From Shewanella oncorhynchi (GTDB lineage Bacteria; Pseudomonadota; Gammaproteobacteria; Enterobacterales; Shewanellaceae), in the NCBI RefSeq assembly GCF_012584455.1, contig NZ_JABAEB010000005.1, positions 186,001-250,000 of the forward strand: a stretch of DNA of 64,000 nt, given 5' to 3'. A program made the translations under genes and the position numbers. The notes beneath the pieces are model-generated. The model ran no database searches, was not told the DNA's origin, and was given only the letters and a program-made list of their open reading frames with translations. Of the stretch, positions 54,869 through 64,000 are shown one piece after another. How positions within the stretch are numbered: the stretch's first letter is position 1; each line of letters starts with the position of its first letter.

Positions 54869-57583
54869 CTACAGAGCCCATTTCATTCCGACATAGTAAC
54901 GACGTCCCATTAGGTCGTACGTCATAGTGTTGGTATTACCGTCGGTATAGCTTTGATGATATGGCGCTGGTTTATCGAACAGGTTATCGATACCTGCCGT
55001 TAAGGCTATATTGCTGTCCATTTGATAATGAACCTGTGCGTTATGGTAAGTGACCGCATCAACGGCGTCACCTATATCTCCGGCATTGGCATATTGATCA
55101 TCCGCCGCGCCGATATATTGAATGTTGTAGCTAAAGCGCCAATTGTCATTCGTGATATCAAAATAGAGGTTTGAGCGCCATTTGGTGTAGCTACCATCAT
55201 AACCAATGGTGCCAGCTCGTGATTCAACGGGGGCGCCAGCGTAGGTTTGTAGATCGTATTGATCTAAATAGCTCAGCTCCCAAGTCGTATTAGTCACAAC
55301 GCTGCCCATCTCTTTTGGGTAAAACATCGCCATATCAACACCTGAAACCACTTCGTTGGCGGCGTTGCCCAGTTGTGTTTGTAAATAGGTGATGTTGCCT
55401 GTCATCGCGTCTCGCACAAAGTGCTCGTCGCTACAGAAAGGATGCGTCATCCCTTTACTGTCGTAACAGGCGGCTAATTTGCTCGAACCATTGACTGAGT
55501 TAATGGCGTTATTAATCTCTATTTTGTAGTAATCGAGCGTGATATTGAGCCCTTCAATAAATCCCAGATCCCAAACAATACCGGCAGTAAAGGTATTGGC
55601 CTCTTCTGGTTCTAGCTCGGCATTGCCACCACGGTCGGTTAAAATTGTGCCTTCTTGCTTATAATTCGTTGGCACGTTTGATGCCATACAATTAGCATAT
55701 CGATTCGAGCTTGGGTCGAGCTTAGCCCACTCGCTACAAGGATCTGTGGTATTCATGGAACCTTGATCAATACCACCAAATAACTCAGGAATATTCGGTA
55801 CTCTGAATGCCGTGGATTGTGTGGCTCGCAGTGTCACTGCGTCATTGACGACCCACAGTAGCCCCATTTTATAATTGGTATCGCCACCGAAGGTATCAAA
55901 ATAGGAATATCGCAGCGCCGCAGTTAATTCGACCGACTTAGCAAAGGGCAGACCGCTTAACATAGGTAACAAGGTTTCAAGATAAATTTCGTCGGCAGTG
56001 TAACGACCATCAATCGGATCTTGTTGGGCAGTGTTTGCTTCACCACTGATTTTAAGTGGGTCAGGATCATTCCATCCTTTCTCGTTTCTGTGCTCTAGTC
56101 CTACAGCAAAACTCATCATGCCTGCGGGTAACTGCCATAGATCGCCCGTGATATTCGTTGTGAGACTAAACTGCTCATTACCGCCGCTATCACGCATATT
56201 AAACAGAAAATAGTCCAGCATTGCTGGTGTGAGTGAGCCTGCTCCCCAAAAGTCTGCGCAAGGTACATTAGGATCAAGATTACAATTGCTATAGTCTGTC
56301 GCGTCGGCAAGACGAACCTTATTAATGACATTGGTCACTTCATAGGAACCACGATTACTGCCGAAGTTAACGGCAGCATCCCATTGCCAACCGTTGTCTA
56401 AATCACCTCTAAAACCTGTCACTAAGCGCCAAGTATCCGCTTGAATATTAAATTGTCGGGGAGCTTCTGCCAGTCTGCGACTCTGGAGAAGGAAGTCTGC
56501 ATCGGTCGGATTTGATTCATGCCAAGCAGGGATCACGATACCTGACACCGATTGCGGAGTAGCGGGTAATTGTGAGCTACGGTGAGTGTACATAGCCTCA
56601 GCAAACACTTGGCTGCTCGCCGTTAAGTCATATTCACCGTAGGCAAACAGATTGACTCGCTCGTTAGGTTGAACCGCATTAAAATACTGATAAGTATTAT
56701 CCTTATGGCTACTGGTGTAAGGGGCACTTCCTGTTGGCAATAGCATTAATTCATTGCCGATTTGATTGCCATTTGCATCAATGAAATGGCCTCTGCCTCC
56801 CGGCAGCGCCGAGCTACCGCCACACACTAGCTCACCATTCACTTCCTCAAGCGGACAAGGTGCGCGACTCAGCATATCGACGGCTTGGGTTTTATCGTAA
56901 CTCATCGCCACATATGCACTGCCACGCTCACCTATATGACCGAGGGCAAGGTCGAGCTTGTACTGTTCACCATCATTTTGCTCGGTTATGCCCGTTCTCG
57001 CTTGAAATTCAACCCCTTCGATTTGTTGCCGAGTGATGATATTGACCACGCCAGCAACCGCATCTGCACCATAAATGGCGGATGCACCATCTTTTAATAC
57101 CTCGATTCGTTCAACCACGCTAATGGGAATAGTATTAAGATCCACGGAGGAGTTTGCCCCTGTGCCACTGTTCACCATACGTCGACCATTGAGCAGTACG
57201 AGTGTACGATTTACCCCTAATCCGCGCAGGTTAACTTGGGTTGAACCATAGCCACCCTCAGTCCAATAGGCATTCGTTTGATTACCCGCAAACCCCGCAG
57301 AGGCCGTCATTCTTTGCAGCAATACTTCAACTGAGGTGGCACCAGTTTTCTCGATATCTTGTGCGGTAAAAACGGTCATAGGCGCGGTGGAGGCCATCTC
57401 TTCCCTTTGAATTCGGCTCCCTGTAATGGCAATCCTTTCGATAGCAGTGGGAGTCGATAATTGAGGTTTAATTGCAGATGCTGGAAACATTACTTCAGTT
57501 TCGGCTTCGGCTGCTATCCCTGAAACAGTGGCCATACTTGTTAGGGATATTGCAATTGAAGCCATTACTGCAGAGCGGGACAT
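54869..57583 (-). CDS. TonB-dependent outer-membrane receptor
   Basis: 904 residues with a signal peptide (about 1-25), a TonB-box-like IERIAITGSRIQREE region, a plug (about 60-190: MTVFTAQDIEKTGATSVEVLLQRM, VNLRGLGVNRTLVLLNGRRMV, RIEVLKDGASAIYGADAVAGVVNIITR) and a long barrel, ending RRYYVGMKWAL. It is a member of the large-barrel group common in Shewanella and Xanthomonas. The substrate is unknown. With two PepSY membrane proteins downstream it may take up a ferric complex and reduce it, but no Fur box was found. A GACAC/GTGTC dyad is upstream. Confidence 0.92.
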   Translation of the reverse strand: MSRSAVMASIAISLTSMATVSGIAAEAETEVMFPASAIKPQLSTPTAIERIAITGSRIQREEMASTAPMTVFTAQDIEKTGATSVEVLLQRMTASAGFAGNQTNAYWTEGGYGSTQVNLRGLGVNRTLVLLNGRRMVNSGTGANSSVDLNTIPISVVERIEVLKDGASAIYGADAVAGVVNIITRQQIEGVEFQARTGITEQNDGEQYKLDLALGHIGERGSAYVAMSYDKTQAVDMLSRAPCPLEEVNGELVCGGSSALPGGRGHFIDANGNQIGNELMLLPTGSAPYTSSHKDNTYQYFNAVQPNERVNLFAYGEYDLTASSQVFAEAMYTHRSSQLPATPQSVSGIVIPAWHESNPTDADFLLQSRRLAEAPRQFNIQADTWRLVTGFRGDLDNGWQWDAAVNFGSNRGSYEVTNVINKVRLADATDYSNCNLDPNVPCADFWGAGSLTPAMLDYFLFNMRDSGGNEQFSLTTNITGDLWQLPAGMMSFAVGLEHRNEKGWNDPDPLKISGEANTAQQDPIDGRYTADEIYLETLLPMLSGLPFAKSVELTAALRYSYFDTFGGDTNYKMGLLWVVNDAVTLRATQSTAFRVPNIPELFGGIDQGSMNTTDPCSEWAKLDPSSNRYANCMASNVPTNYKQEGTILTDRGGNAELEPEEANTFTAGIVWDLGFIEGLNITLDYYKIEINNAINSVNGSSKLAACYDSKGMTHPFCSDEHFVRDAMTGNITYLQTQLGNAANEVVSGVDMAMFYPKEMGSVVTNTTWELSYLDQYDLQTYAGAPVESRAGTIGYDGSYTKWRSNLYFDITNDNWRFSYNIQYIGAADDQYANAGDIGDAVDAVTYHNAQVHYQMDSNIALTAGIDNLFDKPAPYHQSYTDGNTNTMTYDLMGRRYYVGMKWAL

Positions 57584-57665
57584 AATAAGCCTATGAAAGG
57601 TTTGTTTAAATAATGAGATGTTTTATAAAGGATTAAGCTGATATCTCAATAAAAACTAAACTACC

Positions 57666-57682
57666 TGCGACACTGTGTCACA
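57666..57682. promoter_or_regulatory. Palindrome upstream of the TonB receptor operon
   Basis: TGCGACACTGTGTCACA is a near-perfect 17-bp palindrome (one mismatch pair), 83 bp before the receptor start. It resembles a CRP-type arm pair, but the spacer is one base too long. Confidence 0.4.
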
Positions 57683-57905
57683 CCCCTAATACGCGGTTTA
57701 TAATAAAGTGCTGATATAATCGACACTTTTGATATGGAAAAATAAAATTACGCTTGTTTCTGCTTATTTCCTCTCTCTATATTTCCACTAAGTGATAAAT
57801 CACCGATGACTAAGGGTTTGGAAGTTCAACCATGTGGGCCCGCTGCATAGTTTTTTGTTTTACAGATATGATGATTCGGCATTGCGTAAATGGGAGGATG
57901 AGAGC

Positions 57906-58310
57906 ATGCAAGCGCAAGTACTGAAAAAGTTTGAAGGCTACCCTGAGCATATAACGCCCTTGCTATTGCGGATTCGAATTTTGATTTTTTCGATTGCCGA
58001 AGCGCAAGATTTAGGCGCGGTGGAAGAGAGCTTAAAATGGGGCGAGCCGAGTTATTTCGTTAAAAATGGGAGCACAGTAAGGTTTGACTGGAAGCCTAAA
58101 TATCCCGAACAATATTACCTATTCTTTAATTGTAAAACTAAGCTGATTGATACATTTCGAGAGCTGCATTCCGACGTGCTGCAGTTTGAAGGGAATCGAG
58201 CCATAGTGTTAAATATTCATGATCCCCTACCAGAATCTGCGATTTCCCAATGTATTGAATTATCGTTGAAATACAAAAGTATCAAACATCTACCTTTACT
58301 AGGCGCTTAG
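57906..58310 (+). CDS. DUF1801-domain protein
   Basis: 134 residues from the ATG at 57906 with GGGAGG; the frame extends to 57834. ESLKWGEPSYFVKNGSTVRFDWKPKYPEQYYLFFNCKTKLIDTFR is the core of DUF1801 proteins, a small fold without a known enzyme activity. It is a single gene ahead of a terminator. Confidence 0.8.
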   Translation: MQAQVLKKFEGYPEHITPLLLRIRILIFSIAEAQDLGAVEESLKWGEPSYFVKNGSTVRFDWKPKYPEQYYLFFNCKTKLIDTFRELHSDVLQFEGNRAIVLNIHDPLPESAISQCIELSLKYKSIKHLPLLGA

Positions 58311-58338
58311 TTTCATTGAATAAAAAGATGATGAATCA

Positions 58339-58373
58339 CTAAAACCTTAACGCGAGTTAAGGTTTTAGTCTGT
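58339..58373. terminator. Bidirectional terminator after the DUF1801 gene
   Basis: 13-bp perfect stem CTAAAACCTTAAC/GTTAAGGTTTTAG with a GCGA loop. The short T-stretches make it plausible in both directions. Confidence 0.8.
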
Positions 58374-58484
58374 TTCATTAAGCGTGAATTTTGCTAGTTA
58401 AGTGTGTTTTGGATAACCTGCTGCATTATTTGAATTATGCAATAAAGGCTTCTAACTTGTGGCGGTAGGATTCTTCAAAGGCAA

Positions 58485-59222
58485 TTATCGAAGCACTCTT
58501 TGAAAAAAAGCTACCGCTTGCAGGTACATTTGCAGTGCGAGTACGGGATCATAGCGTTCGCCTTCATCACGCATAAAGGCGTGTTGGGCGTTGACTTCAA
58601 GCCAAGTAAAGTTACGGTTCAGCGCCATTAATTGCTGGTGGATTAGTACTCGGCCTTCCGCGGATACGTGGGGATCTTGCTTGCCGAACACTAACACTAA
58701 TTCCCCTTGAATATCACCGCTGCGGCTCAGTGAGTCATTGCCGTAAGCGCAGGGTAGGGTATTGGAATGAATGTCGGTTGGATAGAGGCAAAATGCACCT
58801 AAAATAGCGGGGTTGAGTGCGGCGCGGTAGGCTAAGTGGCCGCCGATACACACGCCCATAGAGCCAACTTTGCCATTACAGTAAGTTTGTTGAGTGGCAA
58901 AATCGATCAGTGCTTGGGTATCGCTATCGTGATGTTCTAGGGGTTTGGCAAATTTATCGGCGTTACCTTTATCTTTACCCGATTCATCATAGGCCAGCAC
59001 AGTGCCTAAAGGATTCAGTTCATGGAACACTTCGGGTACTAACACCACAAAACCGTGGCCAGCAAGAATTGTCGCAGTGCGGGCGATGGGCGCAGTTTGC
59101 TGAAATATCTCGGAATAAAAGATGAGACTTGGGAATATTCCCTGTGCTTCTGGGCGATAGATATAGGTGCGCATTAGCCCTGAAGGTGTGGAGATATCCT
59201 GAATTTCCTGAGTCACTAACAT
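58485..59222 (-). CDS. Dienelactone hydrolase family protein
   Basis: The 245-residue alpha/beta hydrolase has its nucleophile Cys125 in GSMGVCIGGHLAYR, Asp183 in FGKQDPHV and His214 in NAQHAFMRDEG, the Cys-Asp-His triad of dienelactone hydrolases. It is cytoplasmic. The true substrate is unknown; the catechol pathway is not in the neighbourhood. The start has AGAGGA. It is followed on the other side by ldhA, on the same strand. Confidence 0.87.
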   Translation of the reverse strand: MLVTQEIQDISTPSGLMRTYIYRPEAQGIFPSLIFYSEIFQQTAPIARTATILAGHGFVVLVPEVFHELNPLGTVLAYDESGKDKGNADKFAKPLEHHDSDTQALIDFATQQTYCNGKVGSMGVCIGGHLAYRAALNPAILGAFCLYPTDIHSNTLPCAYGNDSLSRSGDIQGELVLVFGKQDPHVSAEGRVLIHQQLMALNRNFTWLEVNAQHAFMRDEGERYDPVLALQMYLQAVAFFQRVLR

Positions 59223-59290
59223 ATTTATATTCCTCTATGAGGCTTCAAACGTTGAAGCCTCACTTTAGCAGTCAGGATTTTATCTGTCAG

Positions 59291-60280
59291 TTAAAACAAT
59301 TCGTTACCAGATAGCTCACCTGCACATAGTGCTTTTATATTGCTCAAGGTCGTTTTGGCAATGGCGCCTAGGGCTTCTTCGGTGAGGAAGGCTTGGTGAC
59401 CCGTGAAAATCACGTTATGGCAGGCTGATAAACGACGGAATACATCGTCTTGAATAATTTCATTCGATTTGTCTTCGAAGAACAGGCCCTTTTCGTTTTC
59501 GTATACATCGAGCCCAAGCGAGCCGATTTGCCCCAGTTTTAATGCTTCCATTGCGTCGAAAGCATTGAGTAAACCACCGCGGCTGGTGTTGATCACCATG
59601 ACACCGGGTTTCATCTTGGCGAAGCTGGCTTGGTTTAGTAAATGACGGTTATCTGCGGTCAACGGGCAATGCAAGCTGATGATATCGCTGTTGGCATAAA
59701 TAGAGTCGAGATCTTGATATTCAACATTCAGCGCGATGACAGCCGGATTGATAAAGGGATCGAAGGCAATGACTTTACAGCCAAAACCGAGCAATACCTT
59801 GATAGTTGCTACGCCGATTTTACCTGTACCAATCACGCCGACGGTTTTGCCGAACATGTTAAAGCCGACTAAGCCTTCGAGGGAGAAGTTGGCATCGCGG
59901 GTGCGTTGGTAAGCTTTGTGGATTTTTCGATTCAGTGTCAACATCAGTGCGACTGTATGTTCGGCCACGGATTCAGGAGAATAAGCTGGTACGTTAACGA
60001 CTTGCATGCCTAAGCGTTTAGCGGCAACTAAATCGACGTTGTTAAAGCCAGCGCAGCGCATGGCGATAATTTTTGTGCCACCCTTAGCGAGTTCGACCAG
60101 AACTTCTTCACAGAGTGAATCGTTGACGAAGGCGCAGACAATTTCAAAACCTTCGGCAAGCTTCACTGTTTGCATGCAGAGGCGATAATCGAAGTACTCA
60201 ATTTGTGCACCAAACGCAGCATTTGTGCGGTTAAAGTGCTGCATGTCGTAATGTTTTGCGCTAAAAAATCCAATTCTCAT
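59291..60280 (-). CDS. ldhA: Fermentative D-lactate dehydrogenase
   Basis: 329 residues from the ATG at 60280 (AGGTGA ribosome site); the frame extends to a GTG at 60289. 2-hydroxyacid dehydrogenase signatures: TVGVIGTGKIGVATIKVLLGFGCKVIAFDPF (NAD site), MRCAGFNNVDL (substrate Arg), NTSRGGLLN and FTGHQAFLTEEA (catalytic His). The length and wording match LdhA rather than PdxB or SerA. It reduces pyruvate to D-lactate with NADH under anaerobic conditions. Confidence 0.93.
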   Translation of the reverse strand: MRIGFFSAKHYDMQHFNRTNAAFGAQIEYFDYRLCMQTVKLAEGFEIVCAFVNDSLCEEVLVELAKGGTKIIAMRCAGFNNVDLVAAKRLGMQVVNVPAYSPESVAEHTVALMLTLNRKIHKAYQRTRDANFSLEGLVGFNMFGKTVGVIGTGKIGVATIKVLLGFGCKVIAFDPFINPAVIALNVEYQDLDSIYANSDIISLHCPLTADNRHLLNQASFAKMKPGVMVINTSRGGLLNAFDAMEALKLGQIGSLGLDVYENEKGLFFEDKSNEIIQDDVFRRLSACHNVIFTGHQAFLTEEALGAIAKTTLSNIKALCAGELSGNELF

Positions 60281-60402
60281 TTCAGTCACCTAACGGGTTT
60301 GCTGATGTCATTATCTGGCAAAGAGTGTAAGTGAGTTAGGGCTTTTTGTCCTTAGCCTTAGAAAATTCCCCGTTAAAAGAGTGAGCTTTATCATCAATTG
60401 GG

Positions 60403-60433
60403 AATAAAAAAGCGAGCCCCTGACGGCTCGCTT
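60403..60433 (-). terminator. Terminator of fccA
   Basis: The stem AAGCGAGCC/GGCTCGCTT is followed by a T-run on the minus strand, between fccA and ldhA. Confidence 0.88.
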
Positions 60434-60537
60434 ATTGATTGACTGCTTTTACTTGAAGTGTTCAAGCTAGAGCTCTCATATTGAAAGTCGTACTATATGA
60501 GCTGAGGGTTAGTCCTTTAACCCTCTGTTATTGCATT

Positions 60538-62331
60538 TTACTTTTTGTCTTTAGCGTATTTAGCTGCAGATGCACCCGCGATACGGCCATAAGTAACGAT
60601 ATCGGAAATAGCATTACCACCTAAGCGGTTAGCACCGTGAACGCCACCTGTGACTTCACCTGCTGCATATAAACCATCAATAGGCTTGCCCGTTTTTTCA
60701 CTCTTCACTTCGGCTTTAGTATCGATCACAACACCACCCATAGTGTGGTGAACTGCTGGCGCGATTTCGAGAGCGTAGAAAGGTGCAACAACTAATTCAC
60801 GTGGTAAATCAGGACGTTCAAATTGAGCATCTTTACCTGATTTAACAAAGCCATTATAAGCTTTCACTGTTTTAGCGAGTTCGGCTGCTGGAATATCTAA
60901 CTGTTTAGCCAGATCTTCAATTGTTTTGCCTTCTTTAACAATGTTCAGGTGCACATAGCCTTCGATAGCTTTTAAGCTCTTACGGATAGAGTCATCGAAT
61001 ACCAAATAAGCACTTTCGCCTTTTTGTTGCAGAATCGCGGCAGACGCTTTGTCACGGGTGGTGATTTCGTTCATAAAGCGGTTACCTTCACGGTTAACCA
61101 CGATTGCACCGTTACCACGTACCGCTTCGGTGATCATCACACCACCAGCAGGTGAATAAGTTGGGTGAGCTTGAATAAATTCTAAGTCGCGAGTTGCTGC
61201 ACCCGCTTGTAATGCCACGTCTAAGCCATCACCTGTAGCACCTGGGTGGTTAGTCGCTTTAAAGCCTTTTAACTTAGGATCGTACTTAGCTACACGATCG
61301 TTATTTTTCGCAAAACCACCCGCTGCGATAACGACAGCGTCAGCTTTGACAACGTAATAACCTGTGTATTCACCCTTCACCAATACGCCGGTAATTTTAC
61401 CGCTCGCATCTTCAAGAATACGTACTACACGGCTGTTTAAGCGGATGTCAGTACCACGTTTCACTGCATTGTCCCATAGAACTTGTGCTACGTGTGCACC
61501 CACGCCAGCGCCGCCTGTTGGACGGTGACTACGGTTAACACTTGCACCACCCATACGACCTACGTCAGTCATATCGGCACCCATAGAGGTTAACCAATCG
61601 ATAGAGTCTGATGAGTTGTTGGCTAAGGTTTTGACCAGTTCAGGATCGTTAATATTGCGACCACCTTTCATGGTGTCGTCGATCATGATTTGTTTCTTGT
61701 CTGCGATACCTAGTTTAGCCTGTGGCTTAGTTTCTGCAGCGTTCATACCGCCAGCAGCAAGTTTAGTGTTTCCGCCTGGGATAGGTTCTTTTTCAAGCAG
61801 GATAACTTTAGCGCCTGCATCACGGGCTGAAACGGCTGCAGCAAGACCTGCACCACCTGAACCTATGATCACGACATCAGTGGTTTCTTTTGCGCCAGCG
61901 GCAATGGCTTTATCTTGAGCAGCTTTGTCTGCATCAACAGGCACAAACTTACGTTCCCACTTACCACCGTAAGGCATATCGAAGCCGAAGCTGTGACAAG
62001 CATCGCAATAGGTGACTGATTTTTCATGACCTTTATGGCAGCTAGTACAAGCAATTTCGCCAATTAGGTGAGATTTATGGGGTGATACTTTATCTTTAGG
62101 TGCAGCGGCGGCCAGTTCTTTTAAATCACCGTGGCAGCTAACACACTGAGCATTTTCATGGGTAAGGTTGTCGTTGGTGACGCCACCTTTGTCTGATACG
62201 TGGCAGCTGTCGCAGCTACCCATTTCACCGTGAAAATCGGCTAGCACTTCTGGTGCTGCATAGGCAGTACCTGCCATAGCGCCAGAGATCAGCATGGCTA
62301 GTGCTGTTTTTTGAATCTTTCTTGTGAACAT
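60538..62331 (-). CDS. fccA: Periplasmic fumarate reductase, flavocytochrome c
   Basis: 597 residues from the ATG at 62331 (GGAGGAAC ribosome site). After a signal peptide (1-25) the cytochrome domain has four c-type heme sites CXXCH at residues 40, 63, 95 and 109. The flavin domain begins [38 protein letters not shown] and contains the catalytic region HTMGGVVID and GAHVAQVLW. This is the soluble tetraheme fumarate reductase (Ifc/FccA) of Shewanella, which accepts electrons from CymA and reduces fumarate in the periplasm. It is a single gene, probably with anaerobic and CRP control. Confidence 0.97.
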   Translation of the reverse strand: MFTRKIQKTALAMLISGAMAGTAYAAPEVLADFHGEMGSCDSCHVSDKGGVTNDNLTHENAQCVSCHGDLKELAAAAPKDKVSPHKSHLIGEIACTSCHKGHEKSVTYCDACHSFGFDMPYGGKWERKFVPVDADKAAQDKAIAAGAKETTDVVIIGSGGAGLAAAVSARDAGAKVILLEKEPIPGGNTKLAAGGMNAAETKPQAKLGIADKKQIMIDDTMKGGRNINDPELVKTLANNSSDSIDWLTSMGADMTDVGRMGGASVNRSHRPTGGAGVGAHVAQVLWDNAVKRGTDIRLNSRVVRILEDASGKITGVLVKGEYTGYYVVKADAVVIAAGGFAKNNDRVAKYDPKLKGFKATNHPGATGDGLDVALQAGAATRDLEFIQAHPTYSPAGGVMITEAVRGNGAIVVNREGNRFMNEITTRDKASAAILQQKGESAYLVFDDSIRKSLKAIEGYVHLNIVKEGKTIEDLAKQLDIPAAELAKTVKAYNGFVKSGKDAQFERPDLPRELVVAPFYALEIAPAVHHTMGGVVIDTKAEVKSEKTGKPIDGLYAAGEVTGGVHGANRLGGNAISDIVTYGRIAGASAAKYAKDKK

Positions 62332-62829
62332 GATAGTTCCTCCGCCGTACATTCATCTACTTAATAAGGGTTATTCATCGTGGCGTGATATTTATTTTTT
62401 ACGCAGCTCACGCACTGTTAGAGCATTCTCCATTTGCAAATTTAGCACTATCTAAAGAGGTATATGTGTGCTCAGATCACATAACCTTTGTTACAGCGAA
62501 AATAACATATTTAAAATGTGCAATCGGATGGGAAATATTAATGAAGTTGAGACTAATCACTGCTTCAATACGGTATAACATGCGTTAGTTAACATATTGA
62601 ATGGATTGATTTTAACTTTATAAAATAAAAATGGTATGAATTATGGTTTTGGTAGTGTGTTTTATCTATTTGTATTTTATAGATATTATAATTTAATCTT
62701 GTATATTGAGGTGATGGCTTATTTATTTTTATGTATTCTATAAATAATGTTATTTCAAAAGCCTTTATTGTATAAAATTATATTTCAATTTTAATTAAAT
62801 GTTACGCAATTGATTCTTAAGGGGTTGTA
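62332..62829. other. Intergenic region upstream of fccA
   Basis: About 500 bases, very AT-rich in the last 300, between divergent fccA and the small membrane-protein gene. It holds a CRP-like dyad at 62464-62482 and should carry both promoters. I see no gene of my own; a 67-codon reading frame near 62385 is unsupported. Confidence 0.5.
62464..62482. promoter_or_regulatory. Possible CRP site upstream of fccA
   Basis: ATGTG at 62464-62468 and CACAT at 62478-62482, with a perfect right half AGATCACAT; the arms are one base farther apart than in the CRP consensus. It is 133-151 bp before the fccA start, in a region where cAMP-CRP control would be expected. Confidence 0.4.
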
Positions 62830-63240
62830 ATGCACAAACAAGGCATATCTGAAAAACGTTTTTGGTTTCAACGTTTGAGTAAAACCAGTTTAAGGGCATT
62901 ACATATTTTAGGGATAGTAGGTGTCGGTGGTGGCATTTTATTAGATGTAAATAAAGTGCAATGGTTGAGTTATTGGTATCTCGCGATGACGACGGGCAGC
63001 ATATTAATGTTGTGGGAAATCGCACGGGATTGGCGCTGGCTGATCCAGCTTAAGGGAGTGTTAACTTTAGTAAAAATAGGCTTGCTTGGCCTGTTTGTGC
63101 CGCTGGCTCATTACAAACCTGAGCTGTTAATCGTGATACTTTTTTTGTCAGTGATCGTGTCCCATGGTCCTGCAGGGCTCAGGCATTATTCTATTGTGCA
63201 TCGTCGGCAAATTGACTCGAAAAAAGAAATTAAGGGCTAA
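62830..63240 (+). CDS. Four-helix inner-membrane protein of unknown function
   Basis: 136 residues with hydrophobic segments at about 25-42, 47-64, 78-97 and 99-116. The opening RLSKTSLRALHILGIVGVGGGILLDV and MLWEIARDWRWLIQLKGVLTLVKIGLL are typical of proteins annotated only as membrane proteins in Shewanella. The ribosome site is AAGGGG. It is 5 bp ahead of the methyltransferase gene, so the two form an operon. Confidence 0.72.
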   Translation: MHKQGISEKRFWFQRLSKTSLRALHILGIVGVGGGILLDVNKVQWLSYWYLAMTTGSILMLWEIARDWRWLIQLKGVLTLVKIGLLGLFVPLAHYKPELLIVILFLSVIVSHGPAGLRHYSIVHRRQIDSKKEIKG

Positions 63241-63245
63241 TTGAT

Positions 63246-63815
63246 ATGTCTGTAACCCATACGTCAACTTTAACGCCTGCCGCGTTAATCACAGAGTTCG
63301 CTTGGCCTAATCCATCTGTGTCTAACTTAGACTTGAGTTGTTTCGATGGGCTTAAGGTACTCGATCTCGCTTGCGGTTCTGGGCGTAATGGTTTGTGGTT
63401 TTTAGCGCGAGGGGCTGAAGTGACGTTTATAGACAGAGATTTGTCAGCCATGTCACACATTGTTCAGGCTAATGCTTACAAATTACAAAGGGATTTAGAA
63501 GCTGAGGCAGGACCATTATTGCCGGTTGAAGAGTACGATATTGTCTTAGTATTTAATTATCTGCATCGCCCATTACTGCCACAAATTGCTAAGGCGGTTA
63601 AGAGCACAGGCCTTATTGTCTATGAAACCTTTACAACGCAACAGGCGCAGATAGGTAGGCCACGCAACCCAGATTTCTTACTTACTGAAAATGAACTCAA
63701 ATCAGTGTTTGCTAACTGGCAATCTTTACATTACTTTGAAGGTCGATTATGTGATCCGCAGTCCACTCAAAGCAGTTATAAAGCCCAGTTGATTGCGCGA
63801 AAACCTACAACGTAA
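63246..63815 (+). CDS. Class I SAM-dependent methyltransferase
   Basis: The 189-residue Rossmann protein has VLDLACGSGRNGLWFLARGAEVTFIDRD (SAM loop with Asp/Glu at the end) and EEYDIVLVFNYLHRPLLPQIAKAVKSTGLIVYETF, resembling the TehB/UbiE-type small methyltransferases. The substrate is unknown. It follows the four-helix membrane protein and precedes another membrane protein gene. Confidence 0.87.
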   Translation: MSVTHTSTLTPAALITEFAWPNPSVSNLDLSCFDGLKVLDLACGSGRNGLWFLARGAEVTFIDRDLSAMSHIVQANAYKLQRDLEAEAGPLLPVEEYDIVLVFNYLHRPLLPQIAKAVKSTGLIVYETFTTQQAQIGRPRNPDFLLTENELKSVFANWQSLHYFEGRLCDPQSTQSSYKAQLIARKPTT

Positions 63816-63845
63816 ATTTATTGATTGAGACTCAGAGGTCGTAGG

Positions 63846-64000
63846 ATGTTTCCCTATCCAGAGCAATATCGCATTGCAACGCCGCCGTTGACGACCGCCT
63901 TTATGGTGGCGTGGGCTTTATTCAGTCACAGCTTATTTTCCGATGCAAACCCTGTCGCACTCTATCCGCTGTTAGCGCTATTTCCTTTGGTGATTGGATT
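63846..64000 (+). CDS. Membrane protein, 5' end only
   Basis: The frame opens at the ATG at 63846 and runs off the window (about 51 codons). A polar start FPYPEQYRIATPPL is followed by hydrophobic segments (TTAFMVAWALFSHSLF and YPLLALFPLVIG). It starts 30 bp after the methyltransferase gene, so it probably belongs to the same operon. No function is assigned. Confidence 0.55.
   Translation, partial: MFPYPEQYRIATPPLTTAFMVAWALFSHSLFSDANPVALYPLLALFPLVIG

Noticed and set aside
62385..62588. A 67-codon reading frame upstream of fccA
   Set aside because: AT-rich promoter region, no ribosome site and no recognisable protein.

Overview
The window reads as chromosomal DNA of a gammaproteobacterium, almost certainly Shewanella close to S. 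oneidensis. The evidence is a tetraheme periplasmic fumarate reductase (FccA), a split-Soret diheme cytochrome, NhaD, two TonB receptors, and the order metK / tkt-epd-pgk-fba and xerD-dsbC-recJ. Coding density is high and most genes are housekeeping or transport genes in single-gene units or short operons separated by clear intrinsic terminators. No rRNA, tRNA, CRISPR array, prophage or intact insertion sequence was seen.

Layout. 1-12 kb: a MarR-GNAT fusion (partial) with yjjX, a lipoprotein penicillin-acylase-type Ntn hydrolase, a serine-type permease, a dicarboxylate/amino-acid symporter, several small membrane or lipoproteins, three GNAT acetyltransferases and a GAF protein with a degenerate GGDEF domain. 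12-15.7 kb: a TonB receptor behind a near-consensus Fur box, then a decayed IS5-type transposase. 15.8-23 kb: metK with tandem MetJ boxes, and the central-carbon block tkt, epd, pgk, fba. 23-27.3 kb: a DUF481 outer-membrane protein, nhaD, and a two-gene unit for a split-Soret cytochrome c and a lipoprotein. 27.7-33.7 kb: a membrane-anchored ToxR/CadC-type regulator overlapping a FidL-like partner, an unknown membrane protein, a PAS/degenerate-GGDEF sensor and a radical SAM protein. 33.9-40.9 kb: an RND efflux pair, srmB and trmN6. 41.4-47.3 kb: brnQ, xerD, dsbC, recJ, a small membrane protein and a GNAT. 47.4-52.5 kb: ahpC-ahpF, two heptamer tandem-repeat arrays, a secreted M17 aminopeptidase and a SpeE-like protein. 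52.6-64 kb: a short MscS, a TonB receptor operon with two PepSY membrane proteins, a dienelactone hydrolase, ldhA, fccA, and a membrane protein/methyltransferase pair running off the end.

How they fit together. metK, tkt, epd, pgk and fba supply S-adenosylmethionine, pentose phosphate, vitamin B6 precursor and glycolytic functions. fccA, ldhA and the split-Soret cytochrome serve anaerobic or redox metabolism. ahpCF, dsbC and recJ cover peroxide, disulfide and DNA repair. The two TonB loci are likely metal/siderophore uptake. The least explained parts are the ToxR-like/FidL-like pair divergent from the split-Soret unit, the two different 7-bp tandem arrays around the aminopeptidase terminator, and two proteins whose GGDEF signatures have been lost.
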